64,000 nt of DNA from Hymenobacter sp. YC55 (GCF_029433095.1 NZ_JARNTX010000001.1:744001-808000); one strand, 5' to 3'; numbered from the stretch's first letter, positions 6,969 through 16,452 are shown. Program-made: numbers and translations. The notes: generated by a model not told the origin, from the sequence alone.

Positions 6969-8738
6969 ATGTCTATGAAAACACTTCTTCCAAACACGAA
7001 AGCCTTCTTACTCTGTTTGTTGCTGGCGCTGCATTTTGCAGCACAGGCCCAAGCGCCTTTTCCTGCCTTCCCGCCGGCCAACGTAACCAACAATCAGGAC
7101 CGCAACCAAATGGTGTGGCAGCTCGGCATCACGTTCCCGACATTGCCGCCCAAGCTGCAAGACCCCAACCGGCCACCGGGAGCCTACCCATCCGATTCAA
7201 CCAATCCACAAGGCAACTGGCAAACCTCGCAAGGCTATTTCGTGTCGCGGTCTGACTTTGGGCTCTGGACCAACTACGATGATAAGCCGAATGGCTTTTG
7301 GCCGGGCCCCGAGGCGTGGCGGGTGTGGGACTATCCGGCCATTGACTTGCTGCGCACGAAAAGCGGCCGGGCCATTACTACCCCCGACCAGTGGTGGACG
7401 CTGCGCCGACCCGAGATTATGAAGGACTTGAAAGAGCAGCTTTACGGCGTTATGCCTGCCGACAGCATATTGCCTGGTGTCACGTTCTCGACCGTAACCA
7501 CCACGGGTGGCGTAGGTGCTGGCGCCTACACGCAGAAAGCCATAACCGGCACCATCGACATTTCCCGCTACCCACAGGTGCGCAACCGGCCGCAGATTAC
7601 GGCCACCCTTCGTGTGCCTACCAATGCAGTTGGCAAAGTGCCCGTTATTATCGTGTTCAACCCCGGCTTCGGTGGCCTTCCTGCTCTTTTGGACACTTAC
7701 TGGAACTACGTACGGCCCGTGGGCTGGGGCATCTGCATCTATAGCAACGCCACTTTGCAACCCGATTTCAATGGCGGAGCCGGCCTTACCAGCTACCTGA
7801 TTGGGCTAGTCAACAAAGGCAACTGGCGCAAACCCACCGACTGGGGCAGCTTGGTAGCCTGGAGCTGGGGGGTAAGCCGCCTCATCGATTACTTCGAAAC
7901 CGACCCTAGCGTCGATGCCACCAAAATCGGGCTGACGGGACACTCTCGCTACGGCAAAGCCACGCTGGTAGCTATGGCGTTTGAGCCGCGGTTGGCTATC
8001 GGCTATCCGAGCTGCGCGGGTAGCTTGGGCACTAAGATGAACCGCCGCCACTGGGGGCAGGACATTGAAAATTCGGGTTGGGACCAGGAGTACCACTGGA
8101 TGGCCGGTGCCTTCTTCCGCTGGATGGGCCCCAAAACGCCCGGTACGTATTTGCCTCGCAAAATCGAGGACCTAACAGTCGATGCGCACTCGTTGCTCGC
8201 CGTTTGCGCGCCGCGGCCCATGTTTATGAACGCTGGCACGCAGGACACTTGGCCTGATCCGTACGGCATCTACCTAACGGGCGTCGGGGCTTCGCCAGTC
8301 TACCAATTGCTTGGCCGTCAGGGCTTGATCATGAACGACCCGAAGCCGGTGATAGACCAAGCCTACATCATTGGCGATATTGGGTACCGCTTTCACAACG
8401 GCGGCCACACCGACGCCCCCGACTGGCCAGCCTTCCTGACGTTTGCTACGCGGTATTTGGGTACCGTAACCGTTTTAGGCACCAAGTCAAAAAGCGCTGC
8501 GCAGTATGTGAAGGTGTATCCCAACCCCACGCAAGACAACTTGACAGTGGACTTGGGTGCCAATGCCCTGCACATCAAAACTATCGAGGTGCTAGATGTA
8601 ACTGGCCGGCGGACTATGCAAATCCCCGTCACCAAAGCCGCTTCCACCGTCACGCTCCGCAACAAGTTAAAGCCGGGCGTGTACGTGCTCAAGTTTCAGG
8701 GCGATGAAGTGCTGACTCAGCGCGTGGTAGTCGAATAA
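6969..8738 (+). CDS. CE15-like glucuronoyl esterase with T9SS sorting domain
   Basis: A 589-residue secreted alpha/beta hydrolase. Family CE15 enzymes cleave the ester linking lignin to 4-O-methyl-glucuronic acid on xylan. The nucleophile lies in GHSRYGKATL near residue 320, as in bacterial members (G-H/C-S-R-x-G). It is followed by RRHWGQDIEN, by CAPRPMFMNAGTQDTWPDP and by the histidine region FHNGGHTDAPDWPAFLTFA near 480, in the family order. The N-terminus is a signal peptide ending AAQAQA. The last 75 residues (VKVYPNPTQDNLTVDL to GVYVLKFQGDEVLTQRVVVE) form a type A T9SS C-terminal signal, so the enzyme should be exported by the gliding/type IX system. It is divergent from a solute symporter, and a palindrome lies upstream. 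The substrate is inferred from family. Confidence 0.85.
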   Translation: MSMKTLLPNTKAFLLCLLLALHFAAQAQAPFPAFPPANVTNNQDRNQMVWQLGITFPTLPPKLQDPNRPPGAYPSDSTNPQGNWQTSQGYFVSRSDFGLWTNYDDKPNGFWPGPEAWRVWDYPAIDLLRTKSGRAITTPDQWWTLRRPEIMKDLKEQLYGVMPADSILPGVTFSTVTTTGGVGAGAYTQKAITGTIDISRYPQVRNRPQITATLRVPTNAVGKVPVIIVFNPGFGGLPALLDTYWNYVRPVGWGICIYSNATLQPDFNGGAGLTSYLIGLVNKGNWRKPTDWGSLVAWSWGVSRLIDYFETDPSVDATKIGLTGHSRYGKATLVAMAFEPRLAIGYPSCAGSLGTKMNRRHWGQDIENSGWDQEYHWMAGAFFRWMGPKTPGTYLPRKIEDLTVDAHSLLAVCAPRPMFMNAGTQDTWPDPYGIYLTGVGASPVYQLLGRQGLIMNDPKPVIDQAYIIGDIGYRFHNGGHTDAPDWPAFLTFATRYLGTVTVLGTKSKSAAQYVKVYPNPTQDNLTVDLGANALHIKTIEVLDVTGRRTMQIPVTKAASTVTLRNKLKPGVYVLKFQGDEVLTQRVVVE

Positions 8739-8761
8739 TTGTTTGACAGCCCTAAACAGGG

Positions 8762-8813
8762 CCTGCTGGTGCTTGTCATGGCTGTATCAACTGCCTAAAC
8801 AAGCACCAGCAGG
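8762..8813. terminator. Bidirectional terminator hairpin
   Basis: The arms 8762-8776 (CCTGCTGGTGCTTGT) and 8799-8813 are perfect 15-bp reverse complements between the convergent esterase and metallo-hydrolase genes. Confidence 0.7.
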
Positions 8814-8834
8814 TCCTGACTTTGTATAGGCGCT

Positions 8835-9851
8835 TTATTCCCAGTCCTGCCAGCGCATCACTTCTCCCACAGCGGGTGTGTGCAGTTCTCCGCGCAGCAT
8901 ACCACCGTGGGCCACCATCTTGATTTCGTGAAGCGGCTCGGAGGCGGGCTCATCAGAGAGGTCGAAAGTGCCGTAGTGCATCGGTACTACATGGCCGGCT
9001 CGCAGTTGGTTGGCTGCTTTGGCCGCTTCGTGCGGGTTCACGTGGCTGAGTTGCATCATGTAGGCGGGCTTGTAGGCGCCAATCGGTACCAGCACAGTAT
9101 CAAGCGGGCCGAACTGCTTCTCGATTTCCTCGAAATGGTCGGCCATAGAGGTATCGGCCGCGAAGTAGATGGTCCGGAAGTCGGGCGTGCGGAGCAGGAA
9201 GCTGCCCCACAGCACCCGGTTCAGGTCGTTGAGGCCACGGCGGTGCCAGTGGGAGGCAGGTAGGTAGAACAACTCGAAAGGTGCGCTGTCGCCTAAATCG
9301 TATTGCTGCCACCAGCCCGCTTCCTGCACCTGCAGCCCCGAGGCCATACCCCGCACCAGCGGCGCCATGCGCAACGAGGTCAGCACTTGCATGGCCGGAT
9401 TCTGCCGGGCCAACTGCTTGATGGACGCTTCGTCGAGATGGTCGCGGTGGCCATGGCTGAGCAAGAGGTAGTTGATGCCCGTCAGGTCCTCTACGCGGCA
9501 GGGGAGTTCGTGGCGGCGGCGTAAACCGAACGACGAAAACAGCACCGGGTCGGTGAGCAGCGTGACGCCACCTACGCGCAGCAGAAAGCAGGCATGACCA
9601 AGCCAGACCAGGCCATCTTCCTGGCTTTTCAGAAACGCGGTGCAGTCCACTACTTCCGGCACCCAAGTATCGGCCTTCTTTTCTTCTTTCTGTGGGTTTT
9701 TAGAGGTTTGCCAGCGCAACACGGTGCTGAAGCTAGGCTCGTAAAGTTCCTCCCCATTGCAGAATTGCGCCCCTATCATCTTGTTGCCCGGGTAGTTGGG
9801 GCGTATCGTTTTCAGAGCTTCGTTGCGAAGGTACGTGGGGCGAAGGGCCAT
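8835..9851 (-). CDS. Metallo-beta-lactamase-fold hydrolase (NAPE-PLD/UlaG-like)
   Basis: A 338-residue protein with the MBL metal-binding motif HGHRDHLD (about residue 130), preceded by WLGHACFLLRVGGVTLLTDPVLF and followed by LPASHWHRRGLNDLNR, YFAADTSM and a late histidine in VVPMHYGTFDLSDEP. This order is that of the N-acyl-phosphatidylethanolamine phospholipase D-like branch, related to UlaG. The substrate of bacterial members is generally unknown; phospholipids and lactones are both possible. No signal peptide is seen, so it is probably cytoplasmic. A second protein of this branch is encoded at 48019-49152. A hairpin at 9892-9916 lies just upstream and belongs to the preceding gene. Confidence 0.88.
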   Translation of the reverse strand: MALRPTYLRNEALKTIRPNYPGNKMIGAQFCNGEELYEPSFSTVLRWQTSKNPQKEEKKADTWVPEVVDCTAFLKSQEDGLVWLGHACFLLRVGGVTLLTDPVLFSSFGLRRRHELPCRVEDLTGINYLLLSHGHRDHLDEASIKQLARQNPAMQVLTSLRMAPLVRGMASGLQVQEAGWWQQYDLGDSAPFELFYLPASHWHRRGLNDLNRVLWGSFLLRTPDFRTIYFAADTSMADHFEEIEKQFGPLDTVLVPIGAYKPAYMMQLSHVNPHEAAKAANQLRAGHVVPMHYGTFDLSDEPASEPLHEIKMVAHGGMLRGELHTPAVGEVMRWQDWE

Positions 9852-9891
9852 GCGGTGGTGGTTGTGGAAGTGGTAAGTGAAAGAAACAACA

Positions 9892-9916
9892 AAGCCCCGG
9901 AAGGTTTCCGAGGCTT
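9892..9916 (-). terminator. Terminator after the outer-membrane protein gene
   Basis: Arms 9892-9902 and 9906-9916 form an 11-bp stem with one wobble pair. Read on the minus strand it ends in GGGGCTTTGTTG, 41 bases past the stop at 9957. Confidence 0.6.
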
Positions 9917-9956
9917 GCCGCTAATTCTGTATGGTAAGGAATCCGGGCGAGTCCTG

Positions 9957-10556
9957 CTACCAGATACCGCCACCGGTTAGCCCAGGCGAATAGCCCGGAT
10001 ACATGCTCGACTGTCCGTTGCTGGTCCGGATGCCGCCCGATATGGTGATGTTCTCGTTTATCATGTAGTCGGCACGTAAGCTCATGCCCGAACTCATGTT
10101 GCCGCCGAAACCCGCGTACGGATTCACTACCATGCCCCGTGGCACCGAGCTCGACAGATCCTTCCAGGCGGTACCCGTCAGGGCTAGGCGTGGCGACACG
10201 GCGTATTGCGCACCCGCCTGAATAAGATATTGATTGGTGCCACTCCAGGCGCGCGGCGCGCCATCACCAGCAGCATAAGTGGTCAGGCCAGGGTTGAGGC
10301 GCATGTAAGTTAAGCCCGTAAATACCGTCAGTCGGTTACTGAGCTTGTAGCCCATCTCTGGACTAACATACGAGGCCGAACCATACCGGCCCGCCGTCAT
10401 AAACCCAGCATTGACGCGGAAGCTTTGGCGGGGCCCCAAGATGCCAGGTAGAGTAGGTGTAGACGTAGCAACACCGGCATTAGCCATAGGAGTAGTTTGG
10501 GCCGCCGCGGAGCCGGCCAGCAGCACACTCATCAAAAAAATAGAAAGACGAAGCAT
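9957..10556 (-). CDS. Putative outer-membrane beta-barrel protein
   Basis: The 199-residue product starts with a signal peptide (MLRLSIFLMSVLLAGSAAAQ) and continues with alternating polar/apolar strands and glycine-aromatic turns (FRVNAGFMTAGRYGSASYVSPEMGYKL, LTVFTGLTYMRLNPGL, YLIQAGAQYAVSPRLALTG, SGMSLRADYMINENITISGGIR). This pattern fits an eight-stranded small barrel. No enzyme motif is present. The ATG at 10556 gives the signal peptide; the longer frame begins upstream with unlikely sequence. It lies 156 bases downstream of the coiled-coil protein gene on the same strand and could share a transcript. The family is not recognised, and the barrel reading is inference. Confidence 0.65.
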   Translation of the reverse strand: MLRLSIFLMSVLLAGSAAAQTTPMANAGVATSTPTLPGILGPRQSFRVNAGFMTAGRYGSASYVSPEMGYKLSNRLTVFTGLTYMRLNPGLTTYAAGDGAPRAWSGTNQYLIQAGAQYAVSPRLALTGTAWKDLSSSVPRGMVVNPYAGFGGNMSSGMSLRADYMINENITISGGIRTSNGQSSMYPGYSPGLTGGGIW

Positions 10557-10712
10557 AAACAGCGGAAAGGTCAGTTGAGGCTGATACCACAGGGAGTACT
10601 CCTCCAACGCAAAGGCTGCATCAGAGGTGCATTTTCCTGAAAGATAACATAAGCGCCAGGCATTTCCAGCTTTTCCCGAGCTACCTGCTGCCCGCAACGC
10701 AAGCCAGACAGT

Positions 10713-11414
10713 TTACCCCGCTGCGCCGGTGGTTGCCAAAAACGTTTCGGCAGCTTTGCGGTGCGTTTGTAGTTCGGCCAGGGCGCTGGCATTGGCGGCT
10801 TCGTAGCTGGCCAGCGCCGATTGGGTTTTTTGCCGTTCTTCGGTGAGCTGTTGCTGTGTTGCGGTGAGTTGCTGTTGCTTCGCTTGCAGCTGCTTGGTTA
10901 GTTCGGCAATTTCGAGGGCCAGTTGCTGCTCTTGGGTTGTTAGTTGGAGTAGCACGCTTGGGGCAGCGTTGTTGATTTTGATTTCGCCCATCTTTTCGCG
11001 GTGCCGTTCCAACACTTTGTTGCGGTCTGATTCTAGTACGGTTTCGTACTTAGCAGCCGAGGCCAGCAGCCCCGGCACGGTAGAGCCGTTAATGGCGGCA
11101 AAAGCATTGAAAGCCGTCTGGTAGAGCAGCTGGCCCGACATGCCCGCGGCGGCCATGCTTTTCACCATTTTCATATACGCTGCGAAATCCTTGCCGTCGC
11201 CGGTTAGTAGCCCTGCAATATGGTCTAGGTGCCGTTGTTCGGGCTGCCTTGGGGAAGTATTGAAGGCAGTGAGCGTACCAGGTTGCGCAGCAACAAAAGG
11301 AGCAGGAGTAGCTACCGTCTGCGCTTTGCTCGTGGTAGCAGGAGTTGCCGGGGTATCGTCGCCTTCCACAAAAAAGTCTTTGGCGGCTTTGGCTATATTA
11401 TCGAAGATAGGCAT
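10713..11414 (-). CDS. Coiled-coil protein of unknown function
   Basis: A 233-residue cytoplasmic protein. An Ala/Thr/Pro-rich linker (about residues 18-48) follows a short helical start (MPIFDNIAKAAKDFFVEG). Next comes a helical domain with AAYMKMVKSMAAAGMSGQLLYQTAFNAFAAING. From about 155 onward there is a long coiled coil (QLALEIAELTKQLQAKQQQL and further heptads) that ends in Ala-rich sequence. There is no membrane segment or catalytic motif. The compact N-terminal module joined to a coiled coil suggests a scaffold or structural role, but the family is not recognised. The nearest gene downstream encodes a putative outer-membrane protein. Confidence 0.75.
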   Translation of the reverse strand: MPIFDNIAKAAKDFFVEGDDTPATPATTSKAQTVATPAPFVAAQPGTLTAFNTSPRQPEQRHLDHIAGLLTGDGKDFAAYMKMVKSMAAAGMSGQLLYQTAFNAFAAINGSTVPGLLASAAKYETVLESDRNKVLERHREKMGEIKINNAAPSVLLQLTTQEQQLALEIAELTKQLQAKQQQLTATQQQLTEERQKTQSALASYEAANASALAELQTHRKAAETFLATTGAAG

Positions 11415-11555
11415 GGTAGGTAATGAAGCGTGTGCGGTCTAGTTTGACGTATATATCGCCTAGCATGAACATTCATTACAGCACTGCGTCTCTATTTTCA
11501 ACTGATAGTAAAAGCAAGGGAAAATAGCCTGTTTACTACTTAGAAGCGCTTAGAA

Positions 11556-12812
11556 TCAGGCCGCACTCCGCGACTCATCAGCCGTGGCAGATGGCTCCTC
11601 CGGACTACGATTCCATGCCAGCACGGCCACTAATACCAAGCACAACGCAAACCATGCCCACGGCAGCCGAAGGTCGAGCAGTGACAACAATCCACATACC
11701 AGCGTGGAGCCGAAGCTAGCGAGTCCCTGAAAGGCCTGGTTCAGCCCGAAAATCTCGCCCCGGTCCACTTCGGTAGTGCGGCGGGCCAGTAAACCTTCCA
11801 GCAAGCCCTGAATCAAGGAAAGTGTGAGGCAGTCGAGAACAACGAGCACCACAAACGCTTCGCGGGAAGAACCTGACAGCCCATAGCCTGCCAGCACTGG
11901 CGTGCCCAACAGGGCAAGCAGCACGATGGCGCGGCGCTGGTTTATACGGTCGGCGAGGTAGGTGTAGAACCCGTAGTTCAGCACAATGCTAAGGGCGCCG
12001 AAAAACATGAAGAAGTAAGAGATAGTACGGGCATCCATGTGCAGCTCGCCCAAGCTCATGTAGGGCACAAAATACACGTAGTAGCCGGTGCTGAGCGTGA
12101 GGGCCACCTGTGTCAGCACAATACGGCGGACGCCAGGGTTGCTGGCATCTTTCGCTTGCAGCCGCGACCAGAGCGTAAGCGGGTTCACCGAACGACCTAA
12201 TTCTGCCAGTAGCTCACTGCCCCGGACGCCGTTGCGCTGCTGGTGGGTTTCGCGCAACAACAAGCTCAACACGATATTAATAGCCGCCAGCACCACCGCC
12301 ATTCGTACCACGTAGGCCGCCTGTTGGGCGGGCGGCACGTGAAGGGTGGTAAGTAGCACCCCGGCCACCATAGGCCCTATCACAAAGCCGAGCGAAATAA
12401 TAGCACCTTCTAAGCCGAGGTTCTTGAACAGCCGCTCTGGTGGGGAAATGTCGGTAATGGCCGAGCGCACGGTGGAATACATGCCGTTGGTAGCACCATC
12501 GGAAGCGCGGTTCACGAAATAGAGCCCCGCTCGTACCGGTAGCAGCAGCACATTCGCCAGCAGCGTACCCACCGCCGACACAATGAAAATCGGACGCCGC
12601 CCGTACCCATCACTCAACCGCCCGAGCAGCGGCGCCGAAAACAACTGCACGCCCAAAAATATGCCCATGCCTACCAGCAGCCACAGTTGCGGCTCGGGTA
12701 GCCCCCGCACAAACTCCGGCATCACCGGACCAATAGCCGCCCCCGCAATAATATCAACCAAGATGATAGTATACAGCAGCCACAAACGACGGTCGAGGGG
12801 TGGGGAGGACAT
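11556..12812 (-). CDS. MFS transporter
   Basis: A 418-residue inner-membrane permease with 12 predicted helices. The loop 2-3 signature appears as GRLSDGYGRRPIFIV near residue 65, and FVIGPMVAGVLL resembles the motif C of proton antiporters. This combination points to drug:H+ antiport (TetA/TCR-like), though the substrate is unknown. The loop between helices 6 and 7 holds RETHQQRNGVRGSELLAELG. ATG at 12812 (MSSPPLDRR) is preferred because 25 upstream residues look non-coding. It is divergent from the Bax-inhibitor gene. Confidence 0.88.
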   Translation of the reverse strand: MSSPPLDRRLWLLYTIILVDIIAGAAIGPVMPEFVRGLPEPQLWLLVGMGIFLGVQLFSAPLLGRLSDGYGRRPIFIVSAVGTLLANVLLLPVRAGLYFVNRASDGATNGMYSTVRSAITDISPPERLFKNLGLEGAIISLGFVIGPMVAGVLLTTLHVPPAQQAAYVVRMAVVLAAINIVLSLLLRETHQQRNGVRGSELLAELGRSVNPLTLWSRLQAKDASNPGVRRIVLTQVALTLSTGYYVYFVPYMSLGELHMDARTISYFFMFFGALSIVLNYGFYTYLADRINQRRAIVLLALLGTPVLAGYGLSGSSREAFVVLVVLDCLTLSLIQGLLEGLLARRTTEVDRGEIFGLNQAFQGLASFGSTLVCGLLSLLDLRLPWAWFALCLVLVAVLAWNRSPEEPSATADESRSAA

Positions 12813-12935
12813 ACAGAAAGCAGGGCGAGTAACAGCAGTATTACGTATAAATAATATCCAATACTTAACAGCGGAATATGCAGGCAACCTAGTATTTTCA
12901 ACGCCGTTTATCTTACACCTTATCTAACAATAGTC

Positions 12936-13658
12936 ATGGAAGAGTTTGAATCTGAACAACCCAAACCAGAACTCGTTTTAACACCCGAGGAGGTAGCGCA
13001 AGTAACCTCGCGTTTTATGACCCAAGTGTACGGCTGGATGGCCGGGGCTTTGGCTATGAGCGGAGCCGTAGCGCTGGCCGTTGGGTCGTCTTATACGCTA
13101 CAAGAGTTGATATTTGGTAATCGGTTCGTATTCATTGGCTTGCTGCTGGCCGAACTGCTGCTGGTTGGCTTCCTGTCGCGCAAAGCGTTTGACTGGCCAG
13201 CTAGTACCACAACCGGGGCTTTCATAGTTTATTCGTTGCTCAACGGCCTTACGCTAGGAGTCGTGTTTATGGCTTACACGGCCGAGTCGATAACCTCTAC
13301 GTTTTTTATTACGGCTGGCACTTTCGGTGTGATGAGCCTCTATGGCTATTTCACTGGCGCCGACCTTTCGCGTTGGGGCAACCTGCTGTTTATGGGGCTG
13401 ATAGGAATTGTCATTGCGTCGGTGGTGAACATGTTCTGGGCCAATTCTCTGCTGTACTGGATTACCAGCTTTGCCGGCGTCCTACTCTTCACGGCCCTCA
13501 CCGCCTACGACACGCAGAAGGTGAAAATGCTGGCATTTATTGGTTACGAAGACGAAGCCACCGACCGTAAGGCCGCTGTGCTCGGCGCTCTCACCTTGTA
13601 CCTAGATTTCGTAAACCTGTTCTTGTTCTTGCTGCGCCTGTTCGGCCGTCGCCGCTAG
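12936..13658 (+). CDS. Bax inhibitor-1/YccA family membrane protein
   Basis: A 240-residue protein with seven closely spaced membrane helices, the hallmark of the BI-1 (TMBIM) family. Typical segments are FMTQVYGWMAGALAMSGAVALAVG near the start, NGLTLGVVFMAYTAESITSTFFITAGTFGVMSLYGYFTGADLSRWGNLLFMGLIGIVIASVVNMF in the middle, written here only to show order, and TAYDTQKVKMLA then ALTLYLDFVNLFLFLLRLFGRRR at the end. The family includes Ca2+-leak channels and stress-protective proteins such as E. coli YccA, an FtsH substrate. Its exact role here is unknown. It is followed immediately by a very strong terminator and is probably monocistronic. Confidence 0.92.
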   Translation: MEEFESEQPKPELVLTPEEVAQVTSRFMTQVYGWMAGALAMSGAVALAVGSSYTLQELIFGNRFVFIGLLLAELLLVGFLSRKAFDWPASTTTGAFIVYSLLNGLTLGVVFMAYTAESITSTFFITAGTFGVMSLYGYFTGADLSRWGNLLFMGLIGIVIASVVNMFWANSLLYWITSFAGVLLFTALTAYDTQKVKMLAFIGYEDEATDRKAAVLGALTLYLDFVNLFLFLLRLFGRRR

Positions 13659-13667
13659 AAAATCACT

Positions 13668-13709
13668 AAAAGAAAAGCCCCGCTGATTAATCAGCGGGGC
13701 TTTTCTTTT
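13668..13709. terminator. Perfect 21-bp palindromic terminator
   Basis: The 42-base stretch is fully self-complementary: AAAAGAAAAGCCCCGCTGATT followed by its exact complement ending in TTTTCTTTT. It begins 9 bases after the stop of the Bax-inhibitor gene and lies before the end of the convergent M61 peptidase gene, so it can work in both directions. Confidence 0.85.
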
Positions 13710-13741
13710 ATAGGGTTAGTGTTTTGCGCACGGAAGCGGCT

Positions 13742-15580
13742 CTACTTCGTCTTGCCATTTAGCCACTCTTTGCGGAATGCTAGCTGTTGGCGCGTGGCAG
13801 TCGGCAGGGGCACTACTTCCAGCATCGGGTCTTCCTGGAGCGTGACCTGTACGGTGCGGACACCATCGCGGGCGCGCACTTCCAGCGGTACTACATCACC
13901 AGGCTTGTGCTTGGCCAGCAGCTGTTGCAGCACCTTGGCCCGCTTCAGCGGCTGGCCATCGAGTTTGAGAAGCACATCCTCCCGGTCGATGCCGGCCACG
14001 TAGAGCGGACTGCCCACGATGGAGGTAGCGGGCAGCACCGCGCCGCTGCTGTCGGGTAGAAACTGGAAGCGGTTGAGGCCGAGGCTGGCTTGGCCGGCTT
14101 TGGCCTTGCGGAGCTGCATACCCGCGGGAGCTAGGAGCTGTTCGAATTTAGGTAACTCATGTCCATAAATATGATCCCGGAAAAAGCGGCCGGCAAAGGC
14201 GGTATCCTTGCTGACTTCGCCTAGCACCCGCTGCAAATCGGGGACGGTGTAGGGGCGCTCCGGCGCGTAGTTACGTTGCGGTTTGCCGTGTTGCTGCCAC
14301 ACAGCGCGCATAAAGGCGTCGAGGGTGGTCTTGTGGTTGGCGCGCAGCTCTAGGTCCAGGGCCAGCGCGTTGGCTCCCCCGATGTAGTAGTAGCTTAAGT
14401 AAGTATTCGCGCGGTTGTTGGGGTCAATGGCGGCGGCGGCATCCACGAAGGGCGCTTGCTGGCTCATTTGCACCGGCGAATATTTGGCCGCCCCCGGCGA
14501 AAGCAAAATGGAATTGACGAGGCCGTTCAGGGCTTCCTCGCAATACTGCTGATCGGTGTAGACGCCTGCTCGGCGCAGCAGTAGCTCGCCGTAATACTGC
14601 GTGAAGCCTTCGGCAAACCACAAGTTGCTGCTCATGTTGGCCCGGTCGAAATCGAAGGGCTCTAGGTCTTTCGCGCGGATGCGCTCTACGTTCCAGCTAT
14701 GGAAAAACTCGTGCGACACCGTGCCGAGGTTGTCGAGGGCGCCGGTGCCGCGTAGGGGGCGGTTGCTGGTAAGGGAGGTAGAGTTGCGGTGCTCCATGCC
14801 GTCGCCGCTGGTTTGGGGCAAATAGTTGGCAACGAAGGTGTAGCGCCCAAAGTCGTACTCCGGCAGCTCCCCGAACACGGCGGCAGCTTCCTTCACTACC
14901 TTCTTGGCTTGCGCCACATAGCTATCTAGCTCAGCATCGGTGCCCTCGTGCAGTACTTGCATTTCAATGGTGCGACCTTGTTCCTGCCAGGTGCGCGTTT
15001 TCTGCGGCCCCAGCGAGGTGGGCGAGTCCATGAGGTACTGTAGGTGCGGCGCGTACCAAGTGCCTTTGGTTGCATCGGGCCGTAGCTGCGACGCCACTTG
15101 CCAGCCCGTGGGCAGATCGAACTTCACTTCGGCGGGGCGCTGCTCCAAGCCGCGGGCATACGCCAGAGTGGCCGGAATATTGAGGTGGGCATGCCGAGCA
15201 TCAATGCCCGCGTAGGTACCGTCGGTCCGGTCGCCGAACAGCGTGTAGCTGAACACGACGGTGCCATCGTGGCCCGCTACATCCCAGCCGTATGGGTCAG
15301 GGCGGCTGATGCCCAGTGCTTTGCCTTTCGAGTCGGTGGCCTTTACCTCGTACACGTTCTTTGCAAATTCGTGTAGCGCATAACGCCCCGGCGACGAGCG
15401 GGCCATACGCACCTGCAGGGGCCCGGCGGGCAGCTGCGCAAACGTGATGCTGACGCGCGCCTCGTGGTGCACCGCATTAGGAAAAGCAACAGTGTAGGTG
15501 ACGGGCGCCTGCGCGGCCACAGGTTCACAGAAAGCCAGCGGCAGCGCTAGCAGAAAAGCAGTAGCAGTTTTCCGAATCAT
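13742..15580 (-). CDS. M61 family metallopeptidase with PDZ domain
   Basis: A 612-residue exported zinc peptidase of the glycyl-aminopeptidase type. A signal peptide (MIRKTATAFLLALPLAFCEPVAAQ) is followed by an N-terminal beta domain, then the zinc motif HEFFHSWNVERIR near residue 288 and the third-ligand helix LWFAEGFTQYYGELLLR about 40 residues later. A C-terminal PDZ domain (SPLYVAGIDREDVLLKLDGQ, GDVVPLEVRARDGVRTVQVTL) should bind peptide ends. Length is normal for the family. ATG at 15580 is used; the longer frame starts one codon earlier at a TTG. It probably acts in the periplasm on peptides with N-terminal glycine or acidic residues, by family analogy. Confidence 0.93.
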   Translation of the reverse strand: MIRKTATAFLLALPLAFCEPVAAQAPVTYTVAFPNAVHHEARVSITFAQLPAGPLQVRMARSSPGRYALHEFAKNVYEVKATDSKGKALGISRPDPYGWDVAGHDGTVVFSYTLFGDRTDGTYAGIDARHAHLNIPATLAYARGLEQRPAEVKFDLPTGWQVASQLRPDATKGTWYAPHLQYLMDSPTSLGPQKTRTWQEQGRTIEMQVLHEGTDAELDSYVAQAKKVVKEAAAVFGELPEYDFGRYTFVANYLPQTSGDGMEHRNSTSLTSNRPLRGTGALDNLGTVSHEFFHSWNVERIRAKDLEPFDFDRANMSSNLWFAEGFTQYYGELLLRRAGVYTDQQYCEEALNGLVNSILLSPGAAKYSPVQMSQQAPFVDAAAAIDPNNRANTYLSYYYIGGANALALDLELRANHKTTLDAFMRAVWQQHGKPQRNYAPERPYTVPDLQRVLGEVSKDTAFAGRFFRDHIYGHELPKFEQLLAPAGMQLRKAKAGQASLGLNRFQFLPDSSGAVLPATSIVGSPLYVAGIDREDVLLKLDGQPLKRAKVLQQLLAKHKPGDVVPLEVRARDGVRTVQVTLQEDPMLEVVPLPTATRQQLAFRKEWLNGKTK

Positions 15581-15679
15581 CAAGAGAAGAGCGAAGAGAA
15601 ATCCAAGGACGCGCTAAAGGTAGCCGACGTTGCCGATACCAAGTAGGGGAGGTCTAGGAATAGCTTTACTCATCACTCC

Positions 15680-16330
15680 TTATGATACCCAAACGGCCGC
15701 AGCTACCATGCCCTGAAAGAATTGCTTTTGCTTGTCTGCCCGCAGCCCCAGCCGCGCCAACTCCGCCTGAATAGGCGGCATGTCGCGGCCGCTAATGCCT
15801 GTTGTGAGGCGAAAGAACCGGTACATAACTGACAAGAGTCCACGCTGCCACCACGTCTGAGGCGGCGCAAAATCAGCAAACAGCCAAGGGGCCATAGGTC
15901 GGCGGACCGCGTTGAGTTGCGTTACCACCTGCCGCAGCCGTTGCGGCTCGAACAAGTCGAGAAAGAAGAAAGTAATGATACCGTCAAAAACCGCTTGTCC
16001 GGTGAGGTCGTTCTCAGTACCGAGTTGAAATTCCACTTGCGGCGCAGCCGTTGGGTGTTGGCTGTGCAACAGTGCCTGAGCTTTGGTAAGCATTTGCGAA
16101 GAGGCTTCCAGGAACACAACGGTAGCCTGAGGCCGCAGGCGCAGTATTTCCAGCAGCACCGCCCCCGTGCCGCCCCCAATGACGAGCAAGTGGGGTGCGC
16201 CCGGGGGTAGCCCCACTACCAACGCGTGCTGCTGCGCGTGCAAGAGCGTGCGGCCGTACACGAGCCGGCTCAACGGGTCATAGAACGCCGCAACCCGGTC
16301 GAAGCCGGCATCGGGAAGAGAAGCAAACAT
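15680..16330 (-). CDS. Class I SAM-dependent methyltransferase
   Basis: A 216-residue cytoplasmic protein with a Rossmann methyltransferase core. Motif I is LLVIGGGTGAVLLEILRL near residue 47, the acidic end of strand 2 is in VVFLEASSQMLTKAQ, and motif IV is FDGIITFFFLDLF near 115. The first glycine-rich motif reads GGGTG instead of the usual D/E-x-G-x-G-x-G, which is a mild variation. N-terminal FDRVAAFYDPLSRLVYGR is typical of ubiquinone/menaquinone-like and small-molecule methyltransferases. The substrate is unknown. It stands alone between the M61 peptidase and a divergent PAP2 gene. Confidence 0.85.
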   Translation of the reverse strand: MFASLPDAGFDRVAAFYDPLSRLVYGRTLLHAQQHALVVGLPPGAPHLLVIGGGTGAVLLEILRLRPQATVVFLEASSQMLTKAQALLHSQHPTAAPQVEFQLGTENDLTGQAVFDGIITFFFLDLFEPQRLRQVVTQLNAVRRPMAPWLFADFAPPQTWWQRGLLSVMYRFFRLTTGISGRDMPPIQAELARLGLRADKQKQFFQGMVAAAVWVS

Positions 16331-16452
16331 GCCTTTGCACTTGAAAAGTAAATTCAGCTAGACAACGGCCACCCAGGCGAAACCGTTATTTAGTTACCGG
16401 GCGTCCGCAGTTCCGGATTTTAAGCATCACTGCTTACGCTATCCTGCCACTT